Assembly (NCBI RefSeq): GCF_000426885.1 | Contig: NZ_AUGF01000005.1 | Coordinates: 40,300-104,299, forward strand | DNA: 64,000 bases | Origin: Moraxella caprae DSM 19149 | GTDB taxonomy: Bacteria; Pseudomonadota; Gammaproteobacteria; Pseudomonadales; Moraxellaceae | Direction of reading: 5' to 3' | In this document: positions 36,418 to 45,376 of the stretch, in pieces | Position numbering within the stretch: the stretch's first letter is position 1 | How the letters are laid out: each line of letters starts with the position of its first letter | Position numbers and translations under genes: made by a program | The notes under the pieces: model-generated | The model's database searches: none | The model's input: only the letters and a program-made list of their open reading frames with translations | What the model was told of the DNA's origin: nothing

Positions 36418-37605
36418 GGGCAGTACCGTGCCGACAACCCACGCCCGCCGATAGCCTTGCAAGCCCTTCGATAGAGCGTGCGTGTCATCGATGGGCAGAC
36501 CTTGATAGACGTGATACATAAGCTCATTAATCCAACGCCCTTTTAGCAATAGATTGCTAGGAATGTTTAGCAGGCGAGCTTGGACGTCGGTGGCTTCGTC
36601 TAGGGCATGGCGAAAAGGCTTGGCTTTGCTGGTATAAACAGGGATTTTGACAGGCATGTCCGCTTGGGGCAGGGCTTTGGCTTCTTTGATGACACGGATT
36701 ATCTCAGCACCATAACGGCGTAGGGCAGAGCGGTTTAGCGTGGTGTATGCCAAATCTTTCATGCTGGTCGGTAGGCTCTCAATAATCTCACGTAGCGGCT
36801 GTTTGCCAATGATGAAACTGCGTGGTTCGTTCACTGCCCGAGCCAGTGACTCTCGCCACATGGTCAAGCCCCGCAGTACTGCCAGTTGCTGTCTGGTATA
36901 GGTCGGGGCGACATGGTCAAGATAGAGCTTATCATCGCTTAGGTGCTGAGTGTCGTACAGCTCTTTGGCGTAGAGCGTGCTGTCTTCATTGACATAGTCC
37001 AGCACCTGCTTATCACTAAGTGCCTGCACAACCGCCTGATGTAGGGCGAGCAGATAACGCACGTCATTGACCGCGTACAGTTCTTGCTCGGGCGTGAGTG
37101 GTCTGGCAAGCCAGTTGGACTGACTCTCGCCTTTATCTAGCACCACGCCCAGAATCTCACTGACCGCTTGGCTATAACCCACTTGCAATTTGCCAGTCAG
37201 GTACGCCACGCCAATTTGTACATCAAAGACATTGGTTAAGGGCGGATTATTGGCAAGCAAATAAAATATCCCCAAATCTTCTCCGCACGCATACCACACC
37301 ATGCTCGGCACTTCGCACAGAGCTTGCCAAAACTCGGTCAAATCAAGACGTGGGGCGTCCACAAGGTATATCCCTTTGCCGGTATTGACCTGCACCAATG
37401 CCAATATCGGATAATAAGTATCACGCTTGATAAACTCAGTATCTAACGCTACAGTATCAATACTATCAATTTCATCAATGAGCTCATACAGCTCATCATC
37501 GGTCCGCACCCATTGGGTCGGCAAATCAAGCAGGGCGTGCTGTTCATCATCGCTAAGATGAGCGTGGGGAAAGCTAAAATTGGCAGGGTTTTTTAAATCA
37601 GTCAT
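36358..37605 (-). CDS. rnd: Ribonuclease D
   Basis: RNase D trims the 3' ends of tRNA precursors and other small RNAs. I start it at the ATG at 37605 (415 residues); a longer frame to 37731 adds 42 residues that do not look like the family. The DnaQ-like exonuclease domain shows VALDTEFIKRDTYYPILALVQV (DxE in ExoI, in two parts), CGEDLGIFYLLA and NDVRYLLALHQ (Y-x3-D-like ExoIII). HRDC-like regions follow (TRQQLAVLRGLTMWRE). Its 3' end overlaps the convergent 35518 gene by 60 bp. The upstream gap is shared with the divergent dapF. Confidence 0.92.
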   Translation of the reverse strand: MTDLKNPANFSFPHAHLSDDEQHALLDLPTQWVRTDDELYELIDEIDSIDTVALDTEFIKRDTYYPILALVQVNTGKGIYLVDAPRLDLTEFWQALCEVPSMVWYACGEDLGIFYLLANNPPLTNVFDVQIGVAYLTGKLQVGYSQAVSEILGVVLDKGESQSNWLARPLTPEQELYAVNDVRYLLALHQAVVQALSDKQVLDYVNEDSTLYAKELYDTQHLSDDKLYLDHVAPTYTRQQLAVLRGLTMWRESLARAVNEPRSFIIGKQPLREIIESLPTSMKDLAYTTLNRSALRRYGAEIIRVIKEAKALPQADMPVKIPVYTSKAKPFRHALDEATDVQARLLNIPSNLLLKGRWINELMYHVYQGLPIDDTHALSKGLQGYRRAWVVGTVLPLLYEHEQSIRDGFDCGAKM

Positions 37606-37799
37606 TGCAGGTCTGTGTGTCAAAAATTCCCCTAATTTTACACCAAAATCAGAGAAATGTGTGTAATTTGATGGGTGGTTTGTTGGGTTGACTGATTTTA
37701 TGGCGTTTATTTTTGGTTTTAATATTAACAATTTGGGCGTATCATGTTAAGATAGACGGTGTGACTTTATAACTTAGCCAAAACAAAAGGAAAACGACA

Positions 37800-38699
37800 A
37801 TGTTAATCGAATTTACCAAAATGCATGGTTTGGGCAATGACTTTATGGTGATTGACCTAGTAACACAGCGGATGAACCTGACAAGCGAGCTGGTGCGACT
37901 GCTTGCCGACCGCCATCTGGGTGTGGGCTTTGACCAACTGCTTATCGTTGAGCCACCGTCTCGCCCTGATGTGGATTTTAAATATCGTATTTTTAATGCC
38001 GATGGACAGGAAGTGGCACAGTGTGGCAATGGGGCAAGATGTTTTGCGTCCTTTATACAGGCTCGTAAACTCTCCTTTAAACAGCGTTTGCGTGTGGAGA
38101 CGGCAAGCGGGGTCATCACACTAACCACCGACCGTTATGGTTGGGTGCAGGTGGACATGGGTAAGCCCAAATTTGAGCCTGCTGAGATTCCTTTTACTCC
38201 CCAAGCCATCACCAAAGTGGGTAATTCCTACCGCCTAAATGTCGATGGCGAGCCTGTTCAGCTCTACCTTGCCAACATGGGCAATCCCCATGCGGTCATT
38301 TTGGTGGATGATGTGCTGACTGCTGATGTGGCACGTCTGGGCAAGCTCATTGAGAGTCATGACGCATTCCCTGAGCGGGTCAATGTCGGTTTTGTCCAAA
38401 TTGTTAATCAACGTCATGTCCGCTTGCGTGTCTATGAGCGTGGTGTGGGCGAGACGCAGGCGTGTGGCACAGGTGCGTGTGCGGCGGTCGCTGTGGGCGT
38501 GCGTGAAGGTTGGATTGATGAAGGCGTTGATGTGCGAGTTCAGCTCTATGGCGGTAGCCTTGCCGTGCGTTATCAAGAGGGCTACTCGGTGATGATGACA
38601 GGCCCAACATCCTTTGTCTATGAAGGGGTGTTTAGCCCTGATGGACTGGCAGCACAGGCAGGGATTAATCTAACACCAACCGAGGGTTATGACGCCTAA
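37800..38699 (+). CDS. dapF: Diaminopimelate epimerase
   Basis: DapF converts LL- to meso-diaminopimelate for lysine and peptidoglycan. The 299-residue product has two catalytic-Cys motifs: FNADGQEVAQCGNGARCFA and ETQACGTGACAAVAVGV. Family start MLIEFTKMHGLGNDFMVIDL and MGNPHAVILVDD are present. It is about 20 residues longer than E. coli DapF because of a C-terminal tail. An AAAGGAAAACGACA ribosome region precedes the ATG. A terminator follows at 38719. Confidence 0.97.
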   Translation: MLIEFTKMHGLGNDFMVIDLVTQRMNLTSELVRLLADRHLGVGFDQLLIVEPPSRPDVDFKYRIFNADGQEVAQCGNGARCFASFIQARKLSFKQRLRVETASGVITLTTDRYGWVQVDMGKPKFEPAEIPFTPQAITKVGNSYRLNVDGEPVQLYLANMGNPHAVILVDDVLTADVARLGKLIESHDAFPERVNVGFVQIVNQRHVRLRVYERGVGETQACGTGACAAVAVGVREGWIDEGVDVRVQLYGGSLAVRYQEGYSVMMTGPTSFVYEGVFSPDGLAAQAGINLTPTEGYDA

Positions 38700-38718
38700 A
38701 TCAGTTATTTGCCAAATT

Positions 38719-38745
38719 AAGCCCTTGCTGTTGCAGGGGCTTTGT
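38719..38745 (+). terminator. Terminator after dapF
   Basis: AAGCCC-TTGC and GCA-GGGGCTT form an imperfect stem followed by TGTT, 20 bp after the stop. Confidence 0.6.
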
Positions 38746-38934
38746 TAAGTTGGGTTTGAGCTAACACCCATCATTGGTATATCATATCTTACCCCAATCT
38801 CAACTTAAATGATAATTTATTGATTGTTCAATAATTATTTTTTTGGGTTGTGGGGACAAATAGCAATTTACGCTTGGTAAATCAATTACTTGTATAAGTT
38901 TAAAAATAAAGCAAAACCCCATTTTATAGGCGGT

Positions 38935-40095
<1,161 letters not shown>

Positions 40096-40123
40096 TTATA
40101 GCACATTTACCAATTTTAGCAAA

Positions 40124-41173
40124 TCAGCCATATAATTGCTCTCGTATTTCAATTAAGGTTTTTATTGCCAAATAATGCTCGGGGATTTCTGGTACATCGC
40201 TTTGGTCAAATGCTAATTCCACGTCTTTTATTAACTCATCTGCCTTTTGTAATAAATCATCATAATCAAATTGCCCTGATTTAATTGCCAAAAGCTCATC
40301 ACGATTATCACGCTTGACAATTACCCTGCCAAATTTGGCAATATCTAAGGCGGTATATAACAGCCGAAAGGTGTGCATGATATTTTTGGCGTCATAGCCT
40401 TTGCCGTGATTGGCGGTGGATTCATAACGTTCATGATTGCGTTTTTCTACCCATTCCCAATACTCTTTATAATCTTGGCAATATTTGCTATATCCCATTT
40501 GATTAAATGACAAATAAGCAATGGGCGATACATCTTTGGGGATAGAGCTTAATAAGACCTCTTGGCTATCATCATGAATAATCCCCCGATAATCGCCAAC
40601 AAACATCGCATACATATGGCTGGCGTGGGACATTTTGGATAAGCCGATTTGCGATTGGGTAAGATTATTTTTATTTAGCCAGTCTGTCAAATCCACGCTT
40701 TTTTGATTGTCAAATACCACACAAAATTCCAATAGGCTCTTTTTTTCTTTACTCATCGGATTGACAATTTTTTTATTTAAGCCACGAGATTTTTTAATTT
40801 GGCTAAGGGCAAATCCTGCAAAGGTTTTTTGGCATAATTTTGAAATAAACCAATCAGGATTAAATTTATCCATAATGGGGTGTTTGTATAATATCTTATC
40901 GCTTGGCGTGGCAAGCAGTTCCATGATGTTAGGATTATTTTGTAATAATAAATCCACAAACCGTCCTAGCTCATAATAAACCACGTCATTGGTTTGGTTA
41001 CTCACCTGTGGCACATAATCATCATGCAGACCATAACAATAGGGCTTGGGCAAATAAAACACGCCTTTAATGTCAATATCCGATGACGGTGTGTCTAATC
41101 CATAGGCACGACTGCCTGAGATACATTCTAATAAAATCAGGTTGTTGGCTTTTAGGTAATCAATGGTTATCAT
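40124..41173 (-). CDS. RlaP-type predicted nucleotidyltransferase (first of two)
   Basis: I chose the ATG at 41173 (349 residues); the longer frame adds a basic 15-residue segment. Near the N-terminus SGSRAYGLDTPSSDIDIKGV is the GS-x-DxD active-site pattern of the Pol-beta-type nucleotidyltransferases in pfam10127 (RlaP), followed by YYELGRFVDLLLQNNPNIMELL. The C-terminal helical half contains KNIMHTFRLLYTALDIAKFG. RlaP proteins are predicted to act in RNA repair or modification. It lies 55 bp upstream of tgt and 110 bp downstream of a second, divergent RlaP-like gene. Confidence 0.82.
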   Translation of the reverse strand: MITIDYLKANNLILLECISGSRAYGLDTPSSDIDIKGVFYLPKPYCYGLHDDYVPQVSNQTNDVVYYELGRFVDLLLQNNPNIMELLATPSDKILYKHPIMDKFNPDWFISKLCQKTFAGFALSQIKKSRGLNKKIVNPMSKEKKSLLEFCVVFDNQKSVDLTDWLNKNNLTQSQIGLSKMSHASHMYAMFVGDYRGIIHDDSQEVLLSSIPKDVSPIAYLSFNQMGYSKYCQDYKEYWEWVEKRNHERYESTANHGKGYDAKNIMHTFRLLYTALDIAKFGRVIVKRDNRDELLAIKSGQFDYDDLLQKADELIKDVELAFDQSDVPEIPEHYLAIKTLIEIREQLYG

Positions 41174-41211
41174 GGGGATTCTCGTTGGTTTTATGTGATT
41201 TTTAATATAGA

Positions 41212-41233
41212 AGGGCAAATTGCAATTTGCCCT
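41212..41233. repeat. Perfect 22-bp palindrome (AGGGCAAATTGCAATTTGCCCT)
   Basis: A fully self-complementary 22-mer between the two RlaP-type genes, 39 bp before the 41173 start. An imperfect copy lies at 49545-49566 and degenerate relatives at 43899-43965 (GGGCGAATATAATTC). It is probably a dispersed palindromic repeat that may also act as a hairpin between the genes. Confidence 0.55.
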
Positions 41234-41283
41234 CTACAAATGTATTTCAATCTGTCAATTTTTAAAATATAGACTTGATAAAT

Positions 41284-42060
41284 TTATTTAAAAACAATTT
41301 TTCTAAACAACTCATTTAATACACCAGCATCGCCTTTTTGTTTTTTATCAAAATTTAAATTCTGAGTTATTTGCCAAAGATGTTGGGTGAATATTTGCAT
41401 GGATAGGGGCAGTTGATACAAATATTTTTCATCATGCGATTGTTTTAAACGGATAATATGATTTAATTCATCAATATCATCAGGATTTAATAAGCCAAAC
41501 ATTTCATTCATGCATACAGGAGGCATGGTTTGATGTTCTTTTATCCATAGGCTTGCAAGTAACGCACGAATCAGATAGCACCATTTTTTAAGTTTTATGG
41601 GGCGTGATATGTCTAGCTCGCCATTTGCCTTTTTTGCCATGCCTTGATAATGATGATAAACTGCTTGGGGATTAAAAAAGTCTGATTGAATATGTTTAAT
41701 ATCTTTGATAAATTCATCATCGCTGTGATAAATAATGGGCGAATTTAACCATTCAAAAATCACGGCATTGGATTTATGAATATGTATCAAAGTCTTTTTA
41801 ATATCCCAACCGCCAATATCAAATGGCACATCAAATAACTCATTATTGATAAATTCAAAAGTGTCTTTGTCATCATAAATCTGCAAATACCAATCGGGCG
41901 TATGATGATAAATGAGCCGTACATCAAAATCACTATCAAAACTGGCAAAACCCCACGCCCGACTACCGCTCTCTATGGCGTGTAACGGCTTAATGGCGTG
42001 GGCGTGGCAAGTGGCGTGTAGGGTGTGAGTGATTTGGTTGTGGTGGTCGGTGCAGGTCAT
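41284..42060 (-). CDS. RlaP-type predicted nucleotidyltransferase (second of two)
   Basis: The 258-residue product has AIESGSRAWGFASFDSDFDV near residue 32, the GS-x-DxD nucleotidyltransferase motif of pfam10127, followed by RLIYHH and a conserved FDIGGWDIKKTLIHIHKSNA. The C-terminal part is helical with KKWCYLIRALLASLWI. It differs markedly from its neighbour (258 versus 349 residues), so it is a distant paralogue, not a recent duplicate. Together they form a tandem pair, with tgt after them. The function is inferred from family only. Confidence 0.82.
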   Translation of the reverse strand: MTCTDHHNQITHTLHATCHAHAIKPLHAIESGSRAWGFASFDSDFDVRLIYHHTPDWYLQIYDDKDTFEFINNELFDVPFDIGGWDIKKTLIHIHKSNAVIFEWLNSPIIYHSDDEFIKDIKHIQSDFFNPQAVYHHYQGMAKKANGELDISRPIKLKKWCYLIRALLASLWIKEHQTMPPVCMNEMFGLLNPDDIDELNHIIRLKQSHDEKYLYQLPLSMQIFTQHLWQITQNLNFDKKQKGDAGVLNELFRKIVFK

Positions 42061-42171
42061 GTTTTACCCCAAAAAATAGGTATCATTATAACAAAATTAT
42101 CCCAAAAATCCATTTGCCAAACACTCCAAAAACAGGTAATATGCCTTTTATTTTTATTAATAGGAAAAGTT

Positions 42172-42522
42172 ATGAGCGACATCGCCCCCGAATTTCGCAT
42201 TACCTTATCAGGTCAAATCACCCCTGCTGACGTGGCAGAGCTTGCTCGCATGGGCGTAAAAACTGTGGTAAACAACCGCCCAGACTTTGAGGAAGAAGGA
42301 CAGCCGACATCTGCTGAGATTGAACAGGCGTGCCAAGCTCACGGTATCGCCTACAAGCAAATCGCCTTTGCAGGTGGTATGATGGACATGAACCACGTCC
42401 AAGCCTTTGCTGATTTTTTTAATGAAACCGAACGCCCATTGCATATCTTTTGCCGTACAGGTAACCGCTCAAACAACCTTTTGACGGTGGCACGAGAAAA
42501 AGACTTACTTGATGAAGAGTGA
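42172..42522 (+). CDS. DUF442 / TIGR01244-family phosphatase-like or sulfurtransferase-like protein
   Basis: I chose the ATG at 42172 (116 residues) after a TAGGAAAAG ribosome site. The frame open from 42025 has no supporting upstream features. The family pattern is clear: RITLSGQITPADVAELA, GVKTVVNNRPDFEEEGQPT, YKQIAFAGGMMDMNHV, and the P-loop-type catalytic motif HIFCRTGNRSNN with the nucleophile Cys. Such proteins occur alone or fused to beta-lactamase-like sulfur dioxygenases. Substrate is unknown. A strong terminator follows. Confidence 0.82.
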   Translation: MSDIAPEFRITLSGQITPADVAELARMGVKTVVNNRPDFEEEGQPTSAEIEQACQAHGIAYKQIAFAGGMMDMNHVQAFADFFNETERPLHIFCRTGNRSNNLLTVAREKDLLDEE

Positions 42523-42533
42523 TAGGTGTTTAT

Positions 42534-42563
42534 AAAAAGCAACTGTTTGGGTTGCTTTTTTAT
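42534..42563 (+). terminator. Terminator after the DUF442-type gene
   Basis: AAAAAGCAAC and GTTGCTTTTT (10-bp arms, 7-nt loop) ending in a T-run, 11 bp after the stop. Confidence 0.85.
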
Positions 42564-42669
42564 CGCCAAAAATCTACCAGATAACAATTTTTCTCAAAAC
42601 CACTTGACAAACCGTCCACGACAGATTATATTCGCATGCAAATGAATACAAAATAATACAGGTGTCTGT

Positions 42670-43194
42670 ATGCCAAATACGCCAAGTAATAGCCGAGTGC
42701 CGATAAGTGTCCGCATTAGCCAAGAAGACGCTGATTTTATTGCCAGTTTACAGATACAAGGGACGAATACACCGTCCGACAAAATCCGTGAACTGCTGAG
42801 CCAAGCACGCACCTTGCATACCCAAGGGCAAGATTATGAAACCAGTCTATCGCTTGCCGAACAACAGCTTTACACCGCTCGCCATGAAATTTTGGCACTT
42901 GAAAAGGAGCTAGGTGTACATTCGCACATTGTGGCGAGAATTTTTGAGATTTTGCCTGATTTGGTGGCAACCATGATGGCGGATTACCCCAAAACGTGCG
43001 ACAAATCCGCCCTTGTCAATTTTGAAAAACAGGCGATGTGGCGAGTGGTTCGCCTGATGGACAGCGTGTTACAGCTTGCCATTACGGGCAAAGGGGCGGG
43101 CTATGATGACAGCGTGCTGGACGAGCTGGATAATACGTTACAGTTGGCAAATTTGATTTATCAGCACAATCAAAACACTCAACCCAACCAATAA
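42670..43194 (+). CDS. Protein of unknown function heading the PspA/flotillin cluster
   Basis: This is a 174-residue soluble protein. Residues 8-45 (RVPISVRISQEDADFIASLQ, then TPSDKIRELLSQA) look like a ribbon-helix-helix DNA-binding fold. The rest is helical with a coiled-coil segment (LAEQQLYTARHEILALEKEL) and an acidic C-terminal helix. It lies 9 bp before the PspA-family gene, so it is probably part of that transcription unit and could regulate it. It does not match the YjfI (DUF2170) protein that heads related clusters elsewhere. No close family is recognised. Confidence 0.6.
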   Translation: MPNTPSNSRVPISVRISQEDADFIASLQIQGTNTPSDKIRELLSQARTLHTQGQDYETSLSLAEQQLYTARHEILALEKELGVHSHIVARIFEILPDLVATMMADYPKTCDKSALVNFEKQAMWRVVRLMDSVLQLAITGKGAGYDDSVLDELDNTLQLANLIYQHNQNTQPNQ

Positions 43195-43203
43195 GGAAAA
43201 ACC

Positions 43204-43869
43204 ATGAGCGAAACCCTATCCTACCGTGTCGGTCGCCTAGTCAGTGGCGGATTTCATGCCATGCTAGACAAAGCCGAAGACCTAGCCCCCATGCTTGCCT
43301 TTAACGAAAACTTGCGTGAGCTTGACAAGGCGATTGATGAAGTGCGTGGCGAGCTTGGCAAAGTCGTTGCCCAAAAGCACCTAGCCAGCAAAAAATTAAA
43401 TGACGAAAACACCCGCCACGAAAGTTTAAATGAAAGTATTTTGACCGCCGTCAATGTGGGGCGAGATGATTTGGCACAGGTGGGTATTGCCGAGCAAATG
43501 GACATTGAGGCACGCATTCCTGTGCTTGAAAACACCATTGCCGACTGCACCGACAAAGAAAAAGAGCTAGAAGGCTTTATCATCGCCTTGCAAGCCAAAC
43601 GCCGTGAGATAAGCCTAGCCATTGAGCAATATCAGCAGACCGTGGCGACAAGCGATGCAAATGGGCAGACGGTTGGTGCAAGCAGTCTTGATAAAATCGC
43701 CCAACGAGCCGACAAAGCATCCAATGCTTTTGACCGCACCATGAGCCGTCAAACAGGCATGGCACATAATACAAATGGCAATGGCAACGCCCAAAGTCTA
43801 AAAGAGCTTGAAGAGCTTGCCAGAAATAACCGCATTGCTGAACGGCTCGCACAATTAAAAATGAAATAG
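43204..43869 (+). CDS. PspA/IM30-family membrane-associated coiled-coil protein
   Basis: The 221-residue product has the PspA/IM30 pattern: an amphipathic start (SETLSYRVGRLVSGGFHAML, DKAEDLAPM), then long helices (ELDKAIDEVRGELGKVVAQK, IPVLENTIADCTDKEKELEG). The Asn/Gly-rich linker near residue 190 and short final helix (RIAERLAQLKMK) are typical of the YjfJ-like subgroup. PspA proteins coat and stabilise stressed inner membranes. Its position upstream of YqiJ- and flotillin-like genes suggests a membrane-maintenance module. An AAGGAAAAACC ribosome site precedes the ATG. Confidence 0.85.
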   Translation: MSETLSYRVGRLVSGGFHAMLDKAEDLAPMLAFNENLRELDKAIDEVRGELGKVVAQKHLASKKLNDENTRHESLNESILTAVNVGRDDLAQVGIAEQMDIEARIPVLENTIADCTDKEKELEGFIIALQAKRREISLAIEQYQQTVATSDANGQTVGASSLDKIAQRADKASNAFDRTMSRQTGMAHNTNGNGNAQSLKELEELARNNRIAERLAQLKMK

Positions 43870-44068
43870 GGTTTGTTTTTTTAAATGAATATTTGTTGGG
43901 GTAAATTTATATTTGCCTTATGGTAAATTTAATCATTGGGCGAATATAATTCTCCCCTACGCCCAAATTTTAAAATCAATGTTTATTTAAATCAAAACCT
44001 GTTTTTATTTAACTATTTTTTATTTAATCATTCCATTAAAATTGCCAATAAATTTTATAAGGATAATC

Positions 44069-44734
44069 ATGCTTGATTTAATTTTTGCACCTCAAAACTT
44101 TATATTCGGTGTGGCAATTACGCTGATGTTTTTGTTATTTATCCTAGAAATTGTGGCATTGATGATTGGTGGGGCAAATGATTGGGTGGATGGATTTTTG
44201 CCTGACAGCTTGACCGAAGCCCATGCCGAGATTGGTATTGACAGCCCCAATGTGGATACGGGCGTATTTATCCGTTTTTTAAGCTGGCTATATGTGGGTA
44301 AAATACCGCTACTTATGCTTATGGTGGTGTTTTTGGCGATATTTGGATTGACAGGATTTATTTTTCAGTCGGTGGTATATAGTCTGTTGGGATTTTATTT
44401 GCCAAAAATCATTGCCGTGATTGTGGTATGGTTTTTAAGTTTGCCCATTGTTCGCCTATTTGCCAAAGGGCTATATAAAATCCTACCCAAAGATGAAACC
44501 ACTGCCATTAATCAAAGCGAGCTTGTGGGGCGAATTGGCACAGTTGTCATAGGCAAGGCAACAAAAAACACCCTCGCCCAAATTAAAGTTAAAGACACGC
44601 ACGGGCAAACGCATTATGTCATGGCGTATGCCGATGATGAAGATTTAATACAGGGCGAAACGGTGTTACTGGTCTTACAAAAAGAAATGTATTTTGTGGC
44701 AATTAAAAATATGAATGAGGTTTTGGTGGATTGA
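44069..44734 (+). CDS. yqiJ: YqiJ-like inner-membrane protein with C-terminal OB-fold (NfeD-like)
   Basis: I chose the ATG at 44069 (221 residues): AAGGATAATC precedes it. Three hydrophobic segments (about 8-33, 75-100, 105-130) are followed by a soluble C-terminal OB-like domain (ELVGRIGTVVIGKATKNTLA, QIKVKDTHGQTHYVMAYADD). In E. coli, yqiJ stands directly before yqiK (flotillin-like). Here a brnTA module of about 0.6 kb lies between them. The product probably works with the flotillin in membrane microdomains. Confidence 0.8.
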   Translation: MLDLIFAPQNFIFGVAITLMFLLFILEIVALMIGGANDWVDGFLPDSLTEAHAEIGIDSPNVDTGVFIRFLSWLYVGKIPLLMLMVVFLAIFGLTGFIFQSVVYSLLGFYLPKIIAVIVVWFLSLPIVRLFAKGLYKILPKDETTAINQSELVGRIGTVVIGKATKNTLAQIKVKDTHGQTHYVMAYADDEDLIQGETVLLVLQKEMYFVAIKNMNEVLVD

Positions 44735-44758
44735 CAGTTGTTGTGTGGCTTGTTAGAA

Positions 44759-44796
44759 TGTAATTACAATTTTGTAATTATAATTTTGTAATTACA
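44759..44796 (+). promoter_or_regulatory. Operator of three 14-bp-spaced palindromes overlapping the brnTA -10
   Basis: TGTAATTACA (44759-44768), TGTAATTATA (44773-44782) and TGTAATTACA (44787-44796) are repeated with a 14-bp period. A consensus TATAAT (44779-44784) overlaps the middle copy, and the brnT ATG is 19 bp downstream. A repressor bound here would cover the promoter, matching known autoregulation of brnTA by BrnA. BrnA as the binder is inference. Confidence 0.65.
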
Positions 44797-44814
44797 AAAA
44801 TAGGAGTAAAATCA

Positions 44815-45093
44815 ATGATTTTTGAATGGGACGACAACAAAAATCGGACAAACAAGCAAAAGCACGGTGTCAGCTTTGAGAGTGCAAGCCGTATTTTTCT
44901 TGACCCATTTTTGATTGTTACAGAAGACACAAGTTCCGATGAAGTGCGGTGGCTTGGTGTGGGTAGTGTAGATGGCGTGGTGATTTTACTCGTTGTACAC
45001 ACCCATACTGATACAGACGGTACAGAAATCATTCGCATTATCTCAGCACGCAAACTTAGCAGAGGAGAAATAGAACGCTATGGCTATTGTTAG
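44815..45093 (+). CDS. brnT: BrnT-family ribonuclease toxin
   Basis: BrnT is a RelE-fold RNase that inhibits translation. The 92-residue product has the family start (FEWDDNKNRTNKQKHGVSFE), ASRIFLDPF, and the end IIRIISARKLSRGEIERYG. The WDDNKNRTNKQKHG segment and the C-terminal RIISARK match the family core. The frame is intact and overlaps brnA by 14 bp. An AATAGGAGTAAAATCA ribosome site precedes the ATG. It sits between yqiJ and yqiK, apparently inserted there. Confidence 0.92.
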   Translation: MIFEWDDNKNRTNKQKHGVSFESASRIFLDPFLIVTEDTSSDEVRWLGVGSVDGVVILLVVHTHTDTDGTEIIRIISARKLSRGEIERYGYC

Positions 45094-45367
45094 AAAAACC
45101 TTAGACGACATCAAACACACACCCATTGATAAAGATGAATTGGCACAACTGCAATCAATGAGCGATGATAGCATTAACTACGATGATATTGCGCCATTAA
45201 CTGACGGTCAAATTGCCAATTTGCGTTTGTACAAGCCCATTAAGCAACAAATCACATTAAGGCTTGACAGCGACATTGTGGCGTGGCTTAAAAAAGACGG
45301 CAAGGGTTATCAAACTCGTGCTAATCAATTATTAAGACAGTTAATGTTGAAAGAATTAACCACATAA
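45080..45367 (+). CDS. brnA: BrnA-family antitoxin
   Basis: BrnA neutralises BrnT and represses the operon. The 95-residue product has a flexible N-terminus (about residues 1-55) and the conserved C-terminal ribbon-helix-helix: YKPIKQQITLRLDSDIVAWL, then KGYQTRANQLLRQLML. It overlaps brnT by 14 bp. The flotillin gene starts 9 bp after its stop, so the module may now co-transcribe with or drive the flotillin gene. Confidence 0.92.
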   Translation: MAIVRKTLDDIKHTPIDKDELAQLQSMSDDSINYDDIAPLTDGQIANLRLYKPIKQQITLRLDSDIVAWLKKDGKGYQTRANQLLRQLMLKELTT

Positions 45368-45376
45368 GGAACCCCT

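Noticed and set aside
37606..37731. 42-residue N-terminal extension of RNase D
   Set aside because: The added residues do not resemble the family and fall in the rnd-dapF intergenic promoter region.
42025..42171. 49-residue N-terminal extension of the DUF442-type protein
   Set aside because: The extension overlaps the start of the divergent RlaP-type gene; the family start and a ribosome site are at 42172.
44759..44796. Direct repeats TGTAATTAYA considered as a CRISPR-like array
   Set aside because: Repeat unit of 10 bp with a 14-bp period is far too short; operator is the better reading.
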